Shown one piece after another: positions 44,541 to 57,479 of a stretch of 64,000 nt of DNA. The stretch is taken from the NCBI GenBank assembly GCA_950097015.1, contig CATNEN010000030.1:729001-793000 (forward strand). The letters run 5' to 3'. The position numbers were made by a program, and so were the translations under genes. The stretch is from Macrostomum hystrix. Taxonomy: Eukaryota; Platyhelminthes; Macrostomidae. The notes beneath the pieces were generated by a model. That model did no database searches, had not been told where the DNA came from, and saw only the letters and a program-made list of their open reading frames with translations. The number at the start of each line of letters is the position of its first letter. Position 1 is the first letter of the stretch.

Positions 44541-47500
44541 ATGGCGGGCCTGACAGATGGCGATAAGGAGCTCTGCGAGCAGTGCTCAAACTGCAACACC
44601 CGTGTATGCTATAGTCAGGTAATCCACTTGTTTGTAATCTAGCTTAGTTGCTTTCATAAAATTTCCTCTTTTTCTTCAAAAATTATAATACCATAGACTT
44701 TGGCACTGAAAATTTACTTTCAGATTTTTTTGGATCAGGATCTGCATGAATTCTTGATCACTAACTTTTGCATAACCTTTTACTTTTGTGCCATTTCTCA
44801 GTTTGTGTTGTCATGTCTGCTGGTGTGATTTCATGTCTGCTGGTGTGATTTCATGTCTGTTTATGTGATTTCATGTCTGCTGGTGTGATTTCATGTCTGT
44901 TTATGTGATTTCATGTCTGCTGGTGTGATTTCATGTCTGCTGGTGTGATTTCATGTCTGCTGGTGTGATTTCATGTCTGCTGGTGTGATTTCATGTCTGC
45001 TGGTGTGATTTCATGTCTGCTGGTGTGATTTCATGTCTGCTGGTGTGATTTCATGTCTGCTGGTGTGATTTCATGTCTGTTTATGTGATTTCATGTCTGC
45101 TGGTGTGATTTCATGTCTGTTTATGTGATTTCATGTCTGCTGGTGTGATTTCATGTCTGCTGGTGTGATTTCATGTCTGCTGGTGTGATTTCATGTCTGT
45201 TTATGTGATTTCATGTCTGCTGGTGTGATTTCATGTCTGCTGGTGTGATTTCATGTCTGTTTATGTGATTTCATGTCTGCTGGTGTGATTTCATGTCTGT
45301 TTATGTGATTTCATGTCTGCTGGTGTGATTTCATGTCTGCTGGTGTGATTTCATGTCTGCTGGTGTGATTTCATGTCTGTTTATGTGATTTCATGTCTGC
45401 TGGTGTGATTTCATGTCTGTTTATGTGATTTCATGTCTGTTTATGTGATTTCATGTCTGCTGGTGTGATTTCATGTCTGCTGGTGTGATTTCATGTCTGC
45501 TGGTGTGATTTCATGTCTGCTGGTGTGATTTCATGTCTGCTGGTGTGATTTCATGTCTGCTGGTGTGATTTCATGTCTGCTGGTGTGATTTCATGTCTGC
45601 TGGTGTGATTTCATGTCTGCTGGTGTGATTTCATGTCTGTTTATGTGATTTCATGTCTGCTGGTGTGATTTCATGTCTGTTTATGTGATTTCATGTCTGC
45701 TGGTGTGATTTCATGTCTGTTTATGTGATTTCATGTCTGCTGGTGTGTTTTCATGTCTGCTGGTGTGATTTCATGTCTGCTGGTGTGATTTCATGTCTGC
45801 CGGTGTGATTTCATGTCTGTTTATGTGATTTCATGTCTGCTGGTGTGTTTTCATGTCTGCTGGTGTGATTTCATGTCTGCTGGTGTGATTTCATGTCTGC
45901 CGGTGTGATTTCATGTTTAACGGGATTATTACATGTTTCTCGGTGTTATTTCACACCAATATGTGTTATTGTACGCCAACACTTTTTTGATCGGAGGCCG
46001 ATCACAAGCCAAGTCCGATGTCCTGCAATCAAGGTGTGAATTTATGATCTGAAAATAAAACTGTACTAACAGAATTATAATAGGAGCTAGTAGCATTGAA
46101 TTCACCAAAAATCCTAGGTGTGATATAAGTCGCCCTAATTAAATTACAGATCCCACTTGGGAGGACTGACAAGCTGGAAATAGTAGATATGTGCCCTTTC
46201 ATGCCATCATAAATATGCTTATTGAAGCCATAGCTCCCATGGGACTCAATTAATAGTATTGACGCGGCCTGTTAGAAAAGTACTTTTAGCTGTCTTAAGT
46301 GCAAGCGAACCCAGCCAAATTGCTCTCGTAGGTGTAAATATGTAAGCGTACCAACTACTGAATATGCAAATATACGAGTACGAGCTAGGTCTACAGTCAA
46401 TCAAACTCTTCTTCACCCGGTTCGTCTGTGAACATTAATCACTTTAGAAAGACTGTCTGTTATGCCAGTTCAGTGCTGTCATCCAGAATATTACCAAAGC
46501 ATCTGTTAAACCAAAAAACTAGCTTAACTGACCTTTCAGACGCTTATATCCCCTTGGATTAGCTGACAAGCAGATAACCCTAGTGGATTAACTCACAAGC
46601 AGATAACCCTAGTGGATTAACTGACAAGTCCAATGACCCTAGTGGATTAACTGACAAGCAGATAACCCTAGTGGATTAACTGCCAAGTCCAATGACCCTA
46701 GTGGATTAACTGAAAAGTCCAATAACCCTAGTGGATTAACTGACAAGTCCAAGGACCCTAGTGGATTAACTGACAAATCCAATGACCCTAGTGGATTAAC
46801 TGACAAGTCCAAGGACCCTAGTGGATTAACTGACAAGTCCAAGGACCCTAGTGGATTAACTGAGAAGTCCAATGACCCTAGGGGATTAACTGACAAGTCC
46901 AATGAAAATAGTGGATTAACTAACAAGTCCAATGAAAATAGTGGATTTACTATCAAGTCCAATGACCCTAGTGGATTAACTGACAAGTCCAATGACCCTA
47001 GTGGATTAACTGACAAGTCCAAGGACCCTAGTGGATTAACTGAGAAGTCCAATGACCCTAGTGGATTAACTGACAAGTCCAATGACAATGGTGGATTAGC
47101 TGACAAGTCCAATGACAATGGTGGATTAGCTGACAAGTCCAATGACCGTAGTGGATTAACTGACAAGTCCAATGACCCTAGTGGATTAACTGACAAGTCC
47201 AAGGACCCTAGTGGATTAACTGACAAGTCCAAGGACCCTAGTGGATTAACTGACAAGTCCAATGACAATAGTGGATTAACTAACAAGTCCAATGAAAATA
47301 GTGGATTAACTAACAAGTCCAATGAAAATAGTGGATTAACTGACAAGTCCAAGGACCCTAGTGGATTAACTGACAAGTCCAATGACCCTAGTGGATTAAC
47401 TGACAAGTCCAATGACCCTAGTGGATTAACTGACAAATCTAATGACCCTAGTGGATTGGCTGACAAGTCCAATGACCCTAGTGGATTAACTGACAAGTCC

Positions 47501-49247
47501 AAGGACCCTAGTGGATTGGCTGACAAGTCCAATGACCCTAGTGGATTAGCTGACACAATCAACTACCAATGCACCTAAAAAACAATTAAAAAGCGGGTCT
47601 TGCAAATTTAAGTATAAATGAAATTATTTTTGCAATTCTCCTCAACAATGCTATATCCTTGCGATATGCAACGTGCCGATCTATTGTCTACATTTTTTCG
47701 CCAGTTATTCATTCGTGGAATTTAAATTTAATAGCACTTTGCATTTATTTTTTCACGCCCACTGTTGCGTGACTCGGAAAATGGCAACTCATGATAGTCC
47801 CCTCAGCTCGCAATTACTTTTCTATCTTTGTGAACGAATGCAAAAGCTCCGGAGAGGATACCGGTCGTTTGAATGAGCAATTTGTGATCTGAAAATACGT
47901 AGATTTTAGAAACGCTTCACAGCTGCACCCTTCATAATCAACTCATTGATGTGTGAGGGTTGGGAAATGACAAAAGATGATGGTAAACTTATTCTTAGAA
48001 AGACAACAGTAAATTTTAAGAACGATAGGAAAAATTTCTAAGAAAGATTAGATTTGATTCCTTGAAGATCGAGATATTCTTAGAAAATGTGAAATAATTC
48101 TAGGAAAGACGATAAATTATTTTAAAAAGATAAGGAATTATTGAATGAAAATGATACTAGTGATTCTAGAAATTACAAAAAACTTTTTTTAAATAGAGCG
48201 AGTGAAAATGACAAATTTCTAAAATCTGCTTCTTTTTGTTTGAGGAGCCGGAAAACTGATTAACAGAATGTTGACAACTTGCTCGTGACTAGTCGTTAAT
48301 TTTTACAAATGCATTCCACAGTTTGAAACACTTCGCAATTTTTCTAGCTACTTTTGTTGGTCGATGGCAGAAGCTGCTGCAGCTGCTGCTGCTGCTGCTG
48401 CTGCTCACAATCACAAGAACAAAAGTCTGATTATGCAGGACGAAAGCCCATTGCCTATTATCTGTGCTTTTAGTTTACTAACTTTGCATGCAGCCATTAT
48501 TTGTGCCAACTCGGGCGACAAGCCTTGAGTGAATAGGGAGCTGGCATTTGAGTTCTGCTCAGCTAGACTAGAAATCAGCTCATGATAACTAACTACTGCA
48601 ATTGTATTTGTACTCTTAGCTGAAATATAATTATCAATGCCTGGACTGGGCAGTCTGCCACCTGCACGAGGATATTGAACTGACTTTGTTCACTCACTCA
48701 CTGACTCACTCACCCACTCACTCACTCACTTACTCACTCACTCACTCCTCACCCACTCCTCACCCACTCACTGAATCACCCACTCACTCAATCACTCACT
48801 CACTCACTCACTCACTCACTTACTCACTCACTCACTCACTCACTTACTCACTAACTCACTCCCTCACTCACTCACTCATCACCCACTCACTCACTCACTC
48901 ACTCACCCACTCACTCACTCACTCACACACTCCTCAATCACTCACTCACTCACTCACTCACCCACTGGATTTTATTCATGAAATTAAAAATGATAGTCGA
49001 TGACGATTTTTTAACTACTTGAAGTAGTACGGTATAAATAGAGTTGTTATTTTTTAATTAATTTTTTCAGTCAGAGACCGAGCTGAAGCCCACAGAGGGC
49101 GGGGTCAGCTACGGCGCCGACCTGTACGGCCTCCATAATGCACATGTTGTATTAGATCGTCAGGCATCGAGGTCAGAAAAAATTAGTTCGAGGTCAAACT
49201 TTCCTCAACCCCCAAGTAACATTGTTAGGCCAGCCGAATTCCTCTAG
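44541..49247 (+). CDS. Hypothetical two-exon Cys-containing small protein
   Basis: Exon 44541-44618 (ATG, 26 codons, ends CAG/GTAATC, phase 0) fits exon 49071-49247, which follows a strong T-rich acceptor TTTTTTCAG. The first exon reads MAGLTDGDKELCEQCSNCNT with four cysteines (CxxCxxC then C). The second begins SETELKPTEGGVSYGADLYG, then becomes less ordered and stops at 49245-49247, giving about 84 residues. CxxC pairs could bind zinc. I do not recognise the family. Two arrays and the (CACT)n repeat fill the 4.4-kb intron. Alternatives are a longer gene of which only two exons were caught, or a donor within exon 2. Confidence 0.4.
44815..45920. repeat. 20-bp minisatellite with two unit types
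   Basis: About 55 copies of TCATGTCTGCTGGTGTGATT, interspersed with the second type TCATGTCTGTTTATGTGATT. The order of the two types forms repeating blocks. A block of four units including GTGTGTTTTC and GCCGGTG variants at 45,739-45,800 recurs at 45,839-45,905. Confidence 0.95.
45925..46555. other. Unique stretch with no gene recognised
   Basis: Lies in the intron of the hypothetical two-exon gene if that model is right. Nothing else supported. Confidence 0.5.
46570..47560. repeat. 30-bp minisatellite
   Basis: About 33 copies of CCTAGTGGATTAACTGACAA followed by GTCCAATGAC. The 30-bp period gives a 307-codon open frame on the minus strand with a 10-residue repeat (LSVNPLGSLD). There is no initiation or splice context, so it is treated as non-coding. 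Confidence 0.95.
47565..48685. other. Unique stretch with no gene recognised
   Basis: AT-rich. A CTG run at 48,376-48,402 and several TTCTTAGAAA-like dispersed motifs are the only structure seen. Confidence 0.5.
48690..48968. repeat. (CACT)n microsatellite
   Basis: Tetranucleotide CACT/ACTC repeat of about 280 bp with CTTACT and CCACT interruptions. Confidence 0.95.
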
Positions 49248-49684
49248 AAAGGCCATGTCCTGAAACTGAATTTCAGAATCCCTCCTACAAAAGCCAAGCA
49301 GTTTATTGTATTCTTCTGTAAAGAAGTATGCGTTACAAAAAAACATTTTTTCTGATAACAGTGTTCAAACCTTTGTTGGCTCGCTGGAAAAGTTTATTTA
49401 AATAATTTATTGTAAGCTTCAATTAATTTAGTAAAATAATAGAGATAGACGGAATAGGAGAATGAAGTCAGATAAAAATAATTATTTTTGTGACTATTTT
49501 CCTGTTAGGTATAGATAAGCATGTTTTCTATACAATTTTAAAATATCTCAGCCTTCAAGAACAGGATTCTCAATGCAATGCACAAACTTTAATATAGGCG
49601 AATTCGGCAAATGGGATTTCTGGGAATTGGGATTTCGAGGATTTGGGATGTCTAAGAACTGGGATTCTGAAGGTTTGTTATTTC

Positions 49685-49850
49685 TGAGAATGTGATAATC
49701 ATTTCTCTGAGAATGGGATAATACTTTTTGGGAGAATGGGATAATCCTTTCTGGGAGAATGGGATAATCCTATCCGGGAGAATGGGATGATCCTTTCCGG
49801 GAGAATGGGATGATCCTTTTTGGGGAATGGGATGAACCTTTCCGGATGAT
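49685..49850. repeat. About 23-bp minisatellite just after the claudin-like gene
   Basis: About seven copies of GGGAGAATGGGATAATCCTT with short joins, located 90-260 bases past the stop of the minus-strand claudin-like gene, so it may lie in its 3' UTR. Confidence 0.85.
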
Positions 49851-49942
49851 GTTGATAATCTGGATACTCTCCCCTGTGCTGATACATTGCTAGCTTGTTT
49901 GTACATTACTAGCTGGAGTCCCAAAGCGAGTTCCATTTTTGT

Positions 49943-52900
49943 CTAGCTGTTGCTTCTGTGCGCAAACGCTCGGCCAGCCTCGAAGTCCGCGGATCCGCCA
50001 TTGGCGACTGCTTCGCCAAGCAGGCCAGCCGAGGCCTTCTTGCCGATGCCGCCGCTGTTGCCGCCGACTCCTTCGCCGACATCCGCTGTCGCTGCATTAT
50101 TGCCAGGTGGCGACGCGTCGGCGCCTTTGAAATCGGACCGGATGATGTAGAGCAGGAATCCGAGAAACTGGAACACGTCGGCGACGACCGCCAGCCAATA
50201 GGACCAGCGCAGCTCGTTCCTGTGCAGCGTGTTTCGCTCGCCGTGCTTGATAAAGTCACCCCAGACCGCCACGGCTACTAGCAGGCACAGAACTGCCAGG
50301 GGTTCAGGGATTTCAATAAGCGGCGAACTTTTTGGATGAGAAAATTAGGATGTTATAAAATTAGGCTGATAAAGAGTTAGAATGATAACCAATTGGGATG
50401 ACAAAGGATTGTGAACAATTTGGATGATGTGAATTGGGATTCTTGGGATAATTGGGACATTGTAAACTTACTAATTAGCAAAATATAATAGCAAATTGAA
50501 TAAAAGCAACTTGGCATAGTGAGGAGTCAAGATATGAATAAGGATAATCGCAAGCCACAATCCACTCACAGGAGGCCAGGAGGCTGCTAACAAACAGCAG
50601 TCGCAGGGTTTTGCTGTGCATGGACGCTTCAAACTTCATGCGCACAATGCCGATCGCCAGGGAAGCTACCGAGGCTACGAGGCCCAGTATGAAGGCCGCT
50701 TTGGTCTTGATGAAGTCGGCTGTGTTGGCATGGCAAGTGGGAGATGGTTAAGCAAGATTGTATTTTAAATTTTTCTTCATCTTTTCATATTTTTCCTTTA
50801 AAATTTCTAATATTAAACGAAATAATCAGTAAAAGGACTAGAAGGTCTCTGAGACATCGCGTACATTTTCTGAGAAGGCAACAGTGATTCAAAGAAAATG
50901 GCAATGTTTCTAAGAAAGGTTTTGCATTTTTAAGAATTTTCAGAAAGCAGTAGGGTTTTCCTTGAAAACTGACTATTTTCTTAGAAAACGGATTCTTTTC
51001 TTAGAAAGCAGATTCTTTTCTTAGAAAATACAACATATTTCTTAGGAAACATGATTTTCAGAGAAAACAGAAGATTTTCGAATATTTATTTTAAAAAAGT
51101 TCTTTTTTTATACAAAATAATGATTTTCTAAAAACATTAAAGAATCGAAAAAGCCGTAAATATTAAAAAAATTGCTTTTTCCGAAGGAACTAGTTATTCT
51201 TAAGAAACAAAAAAGTTTTTTTAAAAGCTGTTTATTTTGCTAGAAAGCAAATGTTGCTTCTTAAATAGAATTTAATTGTGTTTCTAATCAGGCAAAAGTT
51301 TATCTTCGGATAGCAGAACATTTTCTTCGAAATCAGTAGTTTGTTATTAAAAAGCTACATCGTTTCTTAGAAATATACCTCTGTTTCATAGAAACCATAG
51401 CAGTTTTTACTAGGAAACAGTGCAGTGGTCTCTGATCGCAGCAGCTAAAAATGTTATATTACTCAAAGCGCAATGAACTAAACGTTTGTCTGAGCTAGCA
51501 GCTGTGGCAGACCAGACTCTACTATAGTCATCGCTAATGCTGCCCATTCAGGATTAGACTCGATAAGGCTGGCCTATAATGCGATTCTCGTTCTGTTCGT
51601 CTCATTTCATCATTTTCATAGCTACAAATCGACTCGGTGCAGTTAAGGAAAGTGCTTCTCTGCTTGGCTAGGAATGGAAATGTTATTAGTGCACGATCTG
51701 GTGGTCTCCTTGAAGACTAAGGCGCTGGGAATGGCTCTCATATTCACTTCACATATTCACTTCATAGCGACCATGGCAGCTGGACCTTTATTGGCTTATA
51801 AAGTGCACAACGAAATGGCATAGTTTTTGTAATATATAGACAAATCTACCAGTCATAGTAAACTGTCCCACTATACTTCACTTTCCATTCTGGGGGTACA
51901 TTAGCTGTGCTACACAGTCTTCGCAACTGATTACACTTGATTTTTTAGAAAAAAAAATTGTTTCCTCATACTTTTTTGGGACTTTAGCGCAGTGCCATTA
52001 AATCCCATAGTCGGTAAATACGAAGTAGGTCTGACACCGTGGATAGGCAACAGGAATCTGAATCGTTGTATCAGACAAAAAACACTCACTATTCCATCGT
52101 TCATGCCACGCCCAAGCCTTCAATGACATTTCAGATCTTGGATTTGGGATTCAGTCGTGGGATTTGACAACTTACTGCCGACCTTTGATTCCCTCCCCCG
52201 GCTGTCCTGCCTACAATAAAAAAACTCAAGGTCGAATTTCAGACATACAGATCCCACTGGAAGACTTTTAGCCAGTTGGTTGTAAGTTTTTTTTTAATTT
52301 TCTTAGAAATATTCGGCGAGGGTCACAGCAGCTGACACACCAGCTGGGATCTATGGAATTCAGCTTTTTTCCCTAAACAAACGGTACCAGTACACTCTCG
52401 TGTATAATGTGCACTCTGGGCAAACAGTTCAATCAAAGTCCGACTAAATTACTCTTAGGAGTATTAGCCACAGTTTGCCTACGTGCATTAGCAATGCGCA
52501 CGCTTGGAATAGAACTATTCTAGTACTGTTTCTTCTAGGAGTTGATTTCTAATGGGTCGCAAGTATAGAGTTTGCTTTGGGTAGACATGAAATGACGTGA
52601 TTGACTCGACGTAGACTTTAGTTAAGAATTACATCATTAGCATCTCAACCTCCTGACACCTCAACCTCCTGACACCTCAACCTCCTGACACCTCAACCTC
52701 CTGACACCTCAACCTCCTGACACCTCAACCTCCTGACACCTCAACCTCCTGACACCTCAACCTCCTGACACCTCAACCTCCTGACACCTCAACCTCCGGA
52801 CACCTCAACCTCCTGACACCTCAACCTCCTGACAACTCAACCTCCTGACACCTCAACCTCCTGACACCTCAACCTCCTGACACCTCAACCTCCTGACACC

Positions 52901-53622
52901 TCAACCTCCTGACACCTCAACCTCCTGACACTCAACCTCTGACACCTCAACCTCCTGACACTCAACCTCCTGACACCTCAACCTCCTGACACCTCAACCT
53001 CCTGACACCTCAACCTCCTGACACCTCAACCTCCTGACACCTCAACCTCCTGACACCTCAAACCTCCTGACACCTCAACCTCCTGACACCTCAACCTCCT
53101 GACACCTCAACCTCCTGACACCTCAACCTCCTGACACCTCAACCTCCTGACACCTCAACCTCCTGACAACTCAACCTCCTGACACCCGAACCTCCTGACA
53201 CCTCAACCTCCTGACACCTCAACCTCCTGACACCCGAACCTCCTGACACCTCAACCTCCTGACACCTCAACCTCCTGACAACTCAACCTCCTCACAACTC
53301 AACCTCCGGACACCTGAACCTCCTGACACCTCAACCTCCTGACACCTGAACCTCCTGACACCTCAACCTCCTCACAACTCAACCTCCGGACACCTGAACC
53401 TCCTGACACCTGAACCTCCTGACACCTGAACCTCCTGATCAGATTCTAGCCTTCCTACACTTTCGAGTCAGTCAGCTGGAGAGACTCACGCTCCGCCGAG
53501 TGGTCCTCCTCCATTACCATCGGCCAGCTGGGCAGCTGTGTGGCGGCAATCACGGCTCCCAGCAGGCCGCAGCCGCAGGCAACCAGAATTGTCCTGTCTA
53601 TGGCCTGCAGCGTCGGCCACAT
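49943..53622 (-). CDS. Claudin/PMP22-like four-transmembrane protein (three exons)
   Basis: Exons 53490-53622, 50570-50719 and 49943-50292 join in phase 1 at both introns, with donors GTGAGT and acceptors CAACACAG and CTGGCAG, giving 210 residues. TM1 is about 11-29 and is followed by a short first loop with a Trp (LPSWP); TM2 about 51-70; TM3 about 83-105; TM4 about 125-145 (SYWLAVVADVFQFLGFLLYI). The loop between TM3 and TM4 carries GDFIKHGERNTL. The order and spacing fit the claudin/PMP22/clarin group, but the first loop is much shorter than in true claudins (no W-GLW-C-C motif), so a relative is more likely. The tail is hydrophilic, Gly/Ala-rich. ATG 53622 is preceded by a GCAGCAGC-rich leader. 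Intron 1 (2.8 kb) holds a minisatellite. Confidence 0.75.
52643..53440. repeat. 16-bp minisatellite in intron 1 of the claudin-like gene
   Basis: About 50 copies of CCTCCTGACACCTCAA, with CAACTCAA and CACCTGAA variants toward the 3' end. It ends within about 50 bases of the exon 1 donor at 53488-53489. Confidence 0.95.
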
Positions 53623-53639
53623 CGCTGCTGCAGATGCTG

Positions 53640-54155
53640 CTGTTGCTGCTTCTTCTAAGCTGCGGTTACTAATCGAAAGAAAAGACGATAGAAAATGCTC
53701 AAACGAAATTCTTCGCTAATTAAGTACCAGCGGCTGCATGGGTTCCTGCAGAAGTGGCCCTATTGCCTTATTGCCTATTTTTAGGCTGAATAACCATTGG
53801 CTATAAGGCCTGGGGGGCAATAGTCAGGAAGTCTTAGTCAGATGGCAGAAGAAGTCAGCCGCAATAGAAGAAGCATGGGTTTCAGAACAGACTTGAGTAC
53901 GCACTCTCTTCAAACCTCTTTTTAAAAAACTAGCAAATCGAAAGACTGAGACAGCTTTGGGGTTACGACTCACAACCAGCCTAACTAATTGTTTCCGTTC
54001 TTGTGACCGATTGCTTCTGGGTCTGAGACTTATGAAAATAAATTGTCTTTCTTCTGCAACAAGAGCAGAAATGATGAATACTAGTCACAGAAACGCAACG
54101 GTCACTATTCAGCAATTCAGTATGGAAAGTAGGGAACGTAGAGGAACTGTATTGC
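53640..54155. other. Upstream region of the claudin-like gene
   Basis: Expected to hold its promoter and 5' UTR. No TATA box or other element could be assigned; no other gene is seen. Confidence 0.45.
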
Positions 54156-54159
54156 AGGG

Positions 54160-54607
54160 AATCTGAAGGGTCTTATTTGTAGGTAATGTGAAGGGCCTGT
54201 ATTGTAGGGAATGCGTGAAGGGCCTGTATTGTAGGGAAATGCGTGAAGGGCCTGTATTGTAGGGAATGCGTGAAGGGCCTGTATTGTAGGGAATTTGAAG
54301 GGCCTGTATTGTAGGGAATGCGTGAAGGGCCTGTATTGTAGGGAATGCGTGAAGGGCCTGTATTGTAGGGAATTTGAAGGGCCTGTATTGTAGGGAATGC
54401 GTGAAGGGCCTGTATTGTAGGAAATGCGTGAAGGGCCTGTATTGTAGGGAATGCGTGAAGGGCCTGTATTGTAGGGAATGCGTGAAGTGCCTGTATTGTA
54501 GGGAATGCGTGAAGGGCCTGTATTGTAGGGAATGCGTGAAGGGCCTGTATTGTAGGGAATGCGTGAAGGGCCTGTATTGTAGGGAATGCGTGAAGGGCCT
54601 GTATTCA
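54160..54607. repeat. 27-bp minisatellite
   Basis: About 17 copies of AAGGGCCTGTATTGTAGGGA followed by ATGCGTG, with a 22-bp short form lacking GCGTG at three places. The minus-strand Tyr/Arg/Pro-rich ORFs are by-products. Confidence 0.95.
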
Positions 54608-54944
54608 AAAGAACGTAATGAGTTAATTGCATCTATCTTCTGTTGTACAAGGTGTTGTAATGCCATTCCAATCTTATATCTGTCCGTTAATATGTGTTTT
54701 GGCTTTAAGAGCACAAAGTCCATAATCAGTGGGAATATAATAAGGCTCTTTACTGAACAGCTCGTCAACTGAGCCATGAAGAAACAGGAAATTAAAAGCT
54801 GTCTATGCTGGAGGAAAAGGTACGATTCTAAAAAAAGAAATGCAAACAAAATTGTTTACATTTTTAAAGCTTTTACTTTAACTTAGTTCGTGGAAATATT
54901 TGAAAAATCTATTTTGTAAGATCAATCTTTATGTGACAGGTTGA

Positions 54945-56225
54945 TCCCACTGTCAGTGACATGCTGATCCCACTGTCAGTGACATGCTGATCCCACTGTC
55001 AGTGACATGCTGATCCCACTGTCAGTGACATGCTGATCCCACTGTCAGTGACATACTGATCCCACTGTCAGTGACATGCTTATCCCACTGTCAGTGACAT
55101 GCTGATCCCACTGTCAGTGACATGCTGATCCCACTGTCAGTGACATGCAGATCCCACTGTCAGTGACATGCTGATCCCACTGTCAGTGACATGCTGATCC
55201 CACTGTCAGTGACATGCTGATCCCACTGTCAGTGACATGTTGATCCCACTGTCAGTGACATGCTGATCCCACTGTCAGTGACATGCTGATCCCACTGTCA
55301 GTGACATGTTGATCCCACTGTCAGTGACATGCTGATCCCACTGTCAGTGACATGCAGATCCCACTGTCAGTGACATGCTGATCCCACTGTCAGTGACATG
55401 CTGATCCCACTGTCAGTGACATGCTGATCCCACTGTCAGTGACATGCTGATCCCACTGTCAGTGACATACTGATCCCACTGTCAGTGACATGCAGATCCC
55501 ACTGTCAGTGACATGCTGATCCAACTGTCAGTGACATGCTGATCCCACTGTCAGTGACATACTGATCCCACTGTCAGTGACATGCTGATCCCACTGTCAG
55601 TGACATACTGATCCCACTGTCAGTGACATGCTGATCCCACTGTCAGTGACATGCTGATCCCACTGTCAGTGACATGCTGATCCCACTGTCAGTGACATGC
55701 TGATCCCACTGTCAGTGACATGCAAATCCCACTGTCAGTGACATGCTGATCCCACTGTCAGTGACATGCTGATCCCACTGTCAGTGACATGCAGATCCCA
55801 CTGTCAGTGACATGCTGATCCCACTGTCAGTGACATGCTGATCCCACTGTCAGTGACATGCTGATCCCACTGACAGTGACATACTGATCCCACTGACAGT
55901 GACATGCTGATCCCACTGTCAGTGACATGCTGATCCCACTGACAGTGACATACTGATCCCACTGTCAGTGACATGCTGATCCCACTGTCAGTGACATGCT
56001 GATCCCACTGTCAGTGACATGCTGATCCCACTGACAGTGACATACTGTCCTGTCAGTGACATGCTGATCCCACTGTCAGTGACATGCTGATCCCACTGTC
56101 AGTGAACATACTGATCCCACTGTCAGTGACATGCTGATCCCACTGTCAGTGACATGCTGATCCCACTGTCAGTGAACATACTGATCCCACTGTCAGTGAC
56201 AGGTTGATCCCACTGTCAGCGACTG
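54945..56225. repeat. 23-bp minisatellite
   Basis: About 56 copies of TGATCCCACTGTCAGTGACA followed by TGC. Variants CATAC, CATGCAG, CATGTT and an inverted CTGACAGTG form recur in blocks. The CACTGTCAGTG core is nearly palindromic (CACTGACAGTG is a perfect 11-bp hyphenated inverted repeat). Confidence 0.95.
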
Positions 56226-56229
56226 TATC

Positions 56230-57010
56230 GAATGCATTGAACCTATCGCCTAAATATTGCCAAGTCGGGGCTTTTGAAAGCTGAATTTTACGTCAGCCCG
56301 AAATGATGGGTTATAGAAGAGATCGCAATCAGTTTAATCAAAAATGCATCTTAGATTATTTAAATGAAATTCAATTCCTTTTTCATTCGCTTGCTGAGAC
56401 AAAAGCTTTGAAAGCGGAGTCCCAGAAGGATTGCGTGCTGTTTATTTTAGCCCATTGCGGCCCACTTTTCTAGGCACAGTCGCTTCGCTGCCTTCTCGAG
56501 TAGGTCTACTCGAGTCCCGCATTAGAAATTCATGGCGAAAAACATCAGCTCTGGTCGACTACGCAGTCCCTTGTCTTTCGTTTAGCAACAGCTCTTCAGC
56601 CTAGAAGAAATTGGAAAGCAGAACAGGGGAAGACAAATTTTACCTTGGGATGAGTGAGGTGAGTGAAGTGGGAGAAATAATTTTTTGCATTCTAGGGAGA
56701 ACGGAACCGCAGTCGTTCGTTATCAGTCTGCAAAACTAAAAAAATTCACTTTTCATTAGACGCAGACAAGGCTAGCTGGCACCGCTAATTCTATGCATTA
56801 GCAGGATTAAAAATGATGCTAAAAAGCTGTGGATTAATTATCGAGTGTATTCTCTTGTTTCAAGTGAATTCCAGAACGTTCTGATAAGAACTGCATAATT
56901 AAAGATTGTGTGAATTTCTATTTGGAGTTGGAGGGCATATTTACCTATCTGAAATGGGGAAAAAATTTTTAACTTCATAAACACCCTCTGCTCATTAAAT
57001 AACACTAAAC
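56230..57010. other. Unique stretch with no gene recognised
   Basis: No splice-supported ORF or known element seen. Confidence 0.5.
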
Positions 57011-57011
57011 A

Positions 57012-57475
57012 CCCACTCCATCTTACTTCTAACCATTCGACACCCCACGACTCCCTCCTCCTAAATTCTAAACCTTCGACACACACCTCACTCCCCCTAA
57101 CTTCTAAACCTTCGACACACACCTCACTCCCCCTAACTTCTAAACCTTCGACATACACCTCACTCCCCCTAACTTCTAAACCTTCGACACAAACCTCACT
57201 CCCCCTAACTTCTAAACCTTCGACACACACCTCACTCCCCCTAACTTCTAAACCTTCGACACACACCTCACTCCCCCTAACTTCTAAACCTTCGACACAC
57301 ACCTCACTCCCCATAACTTCTAAACCTTCGACACACACCTCACTCCCCCTAACTTCTAAACCTTCGACACCCACCTCACTCCCTCTCACTTCCAACCTTT
57401 CGACATCCACCTCAAACCCTCTCACTTCTAAAAGATTGACACCAACCTCACCCGCTCACTTCCAACCTTCACTTT
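57012..57475. repeat. 36-bp minisatellite
   Basis: About 12 copies of CCTTCGACACACACCTCACT followed by CCCCCTAACTTCTAAA. Edge copies are degenerate on both sides. A decayed array of the same unit is at 58,690-58,985. Confidence 0.95.
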
Positions 57476-57479
57476 ACTT

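Noticed and set aside
46639-47562. 307-codon minus-strand ORF with a 10-residue repeat
   Set aside because: Follows from the 30-bp array; no coding context.
51673-51822. Short hydrophobic ORF in intron 1 of the claudin-like gene
   Set aside because: About 49 codons, no splice or conservation evidence, and no recognisable motif.
448-56225. CRISPR-like arrays
   Set aside because: Units are directly adjacent tandem copies without unique spacers, and the genome is eukaryotic.
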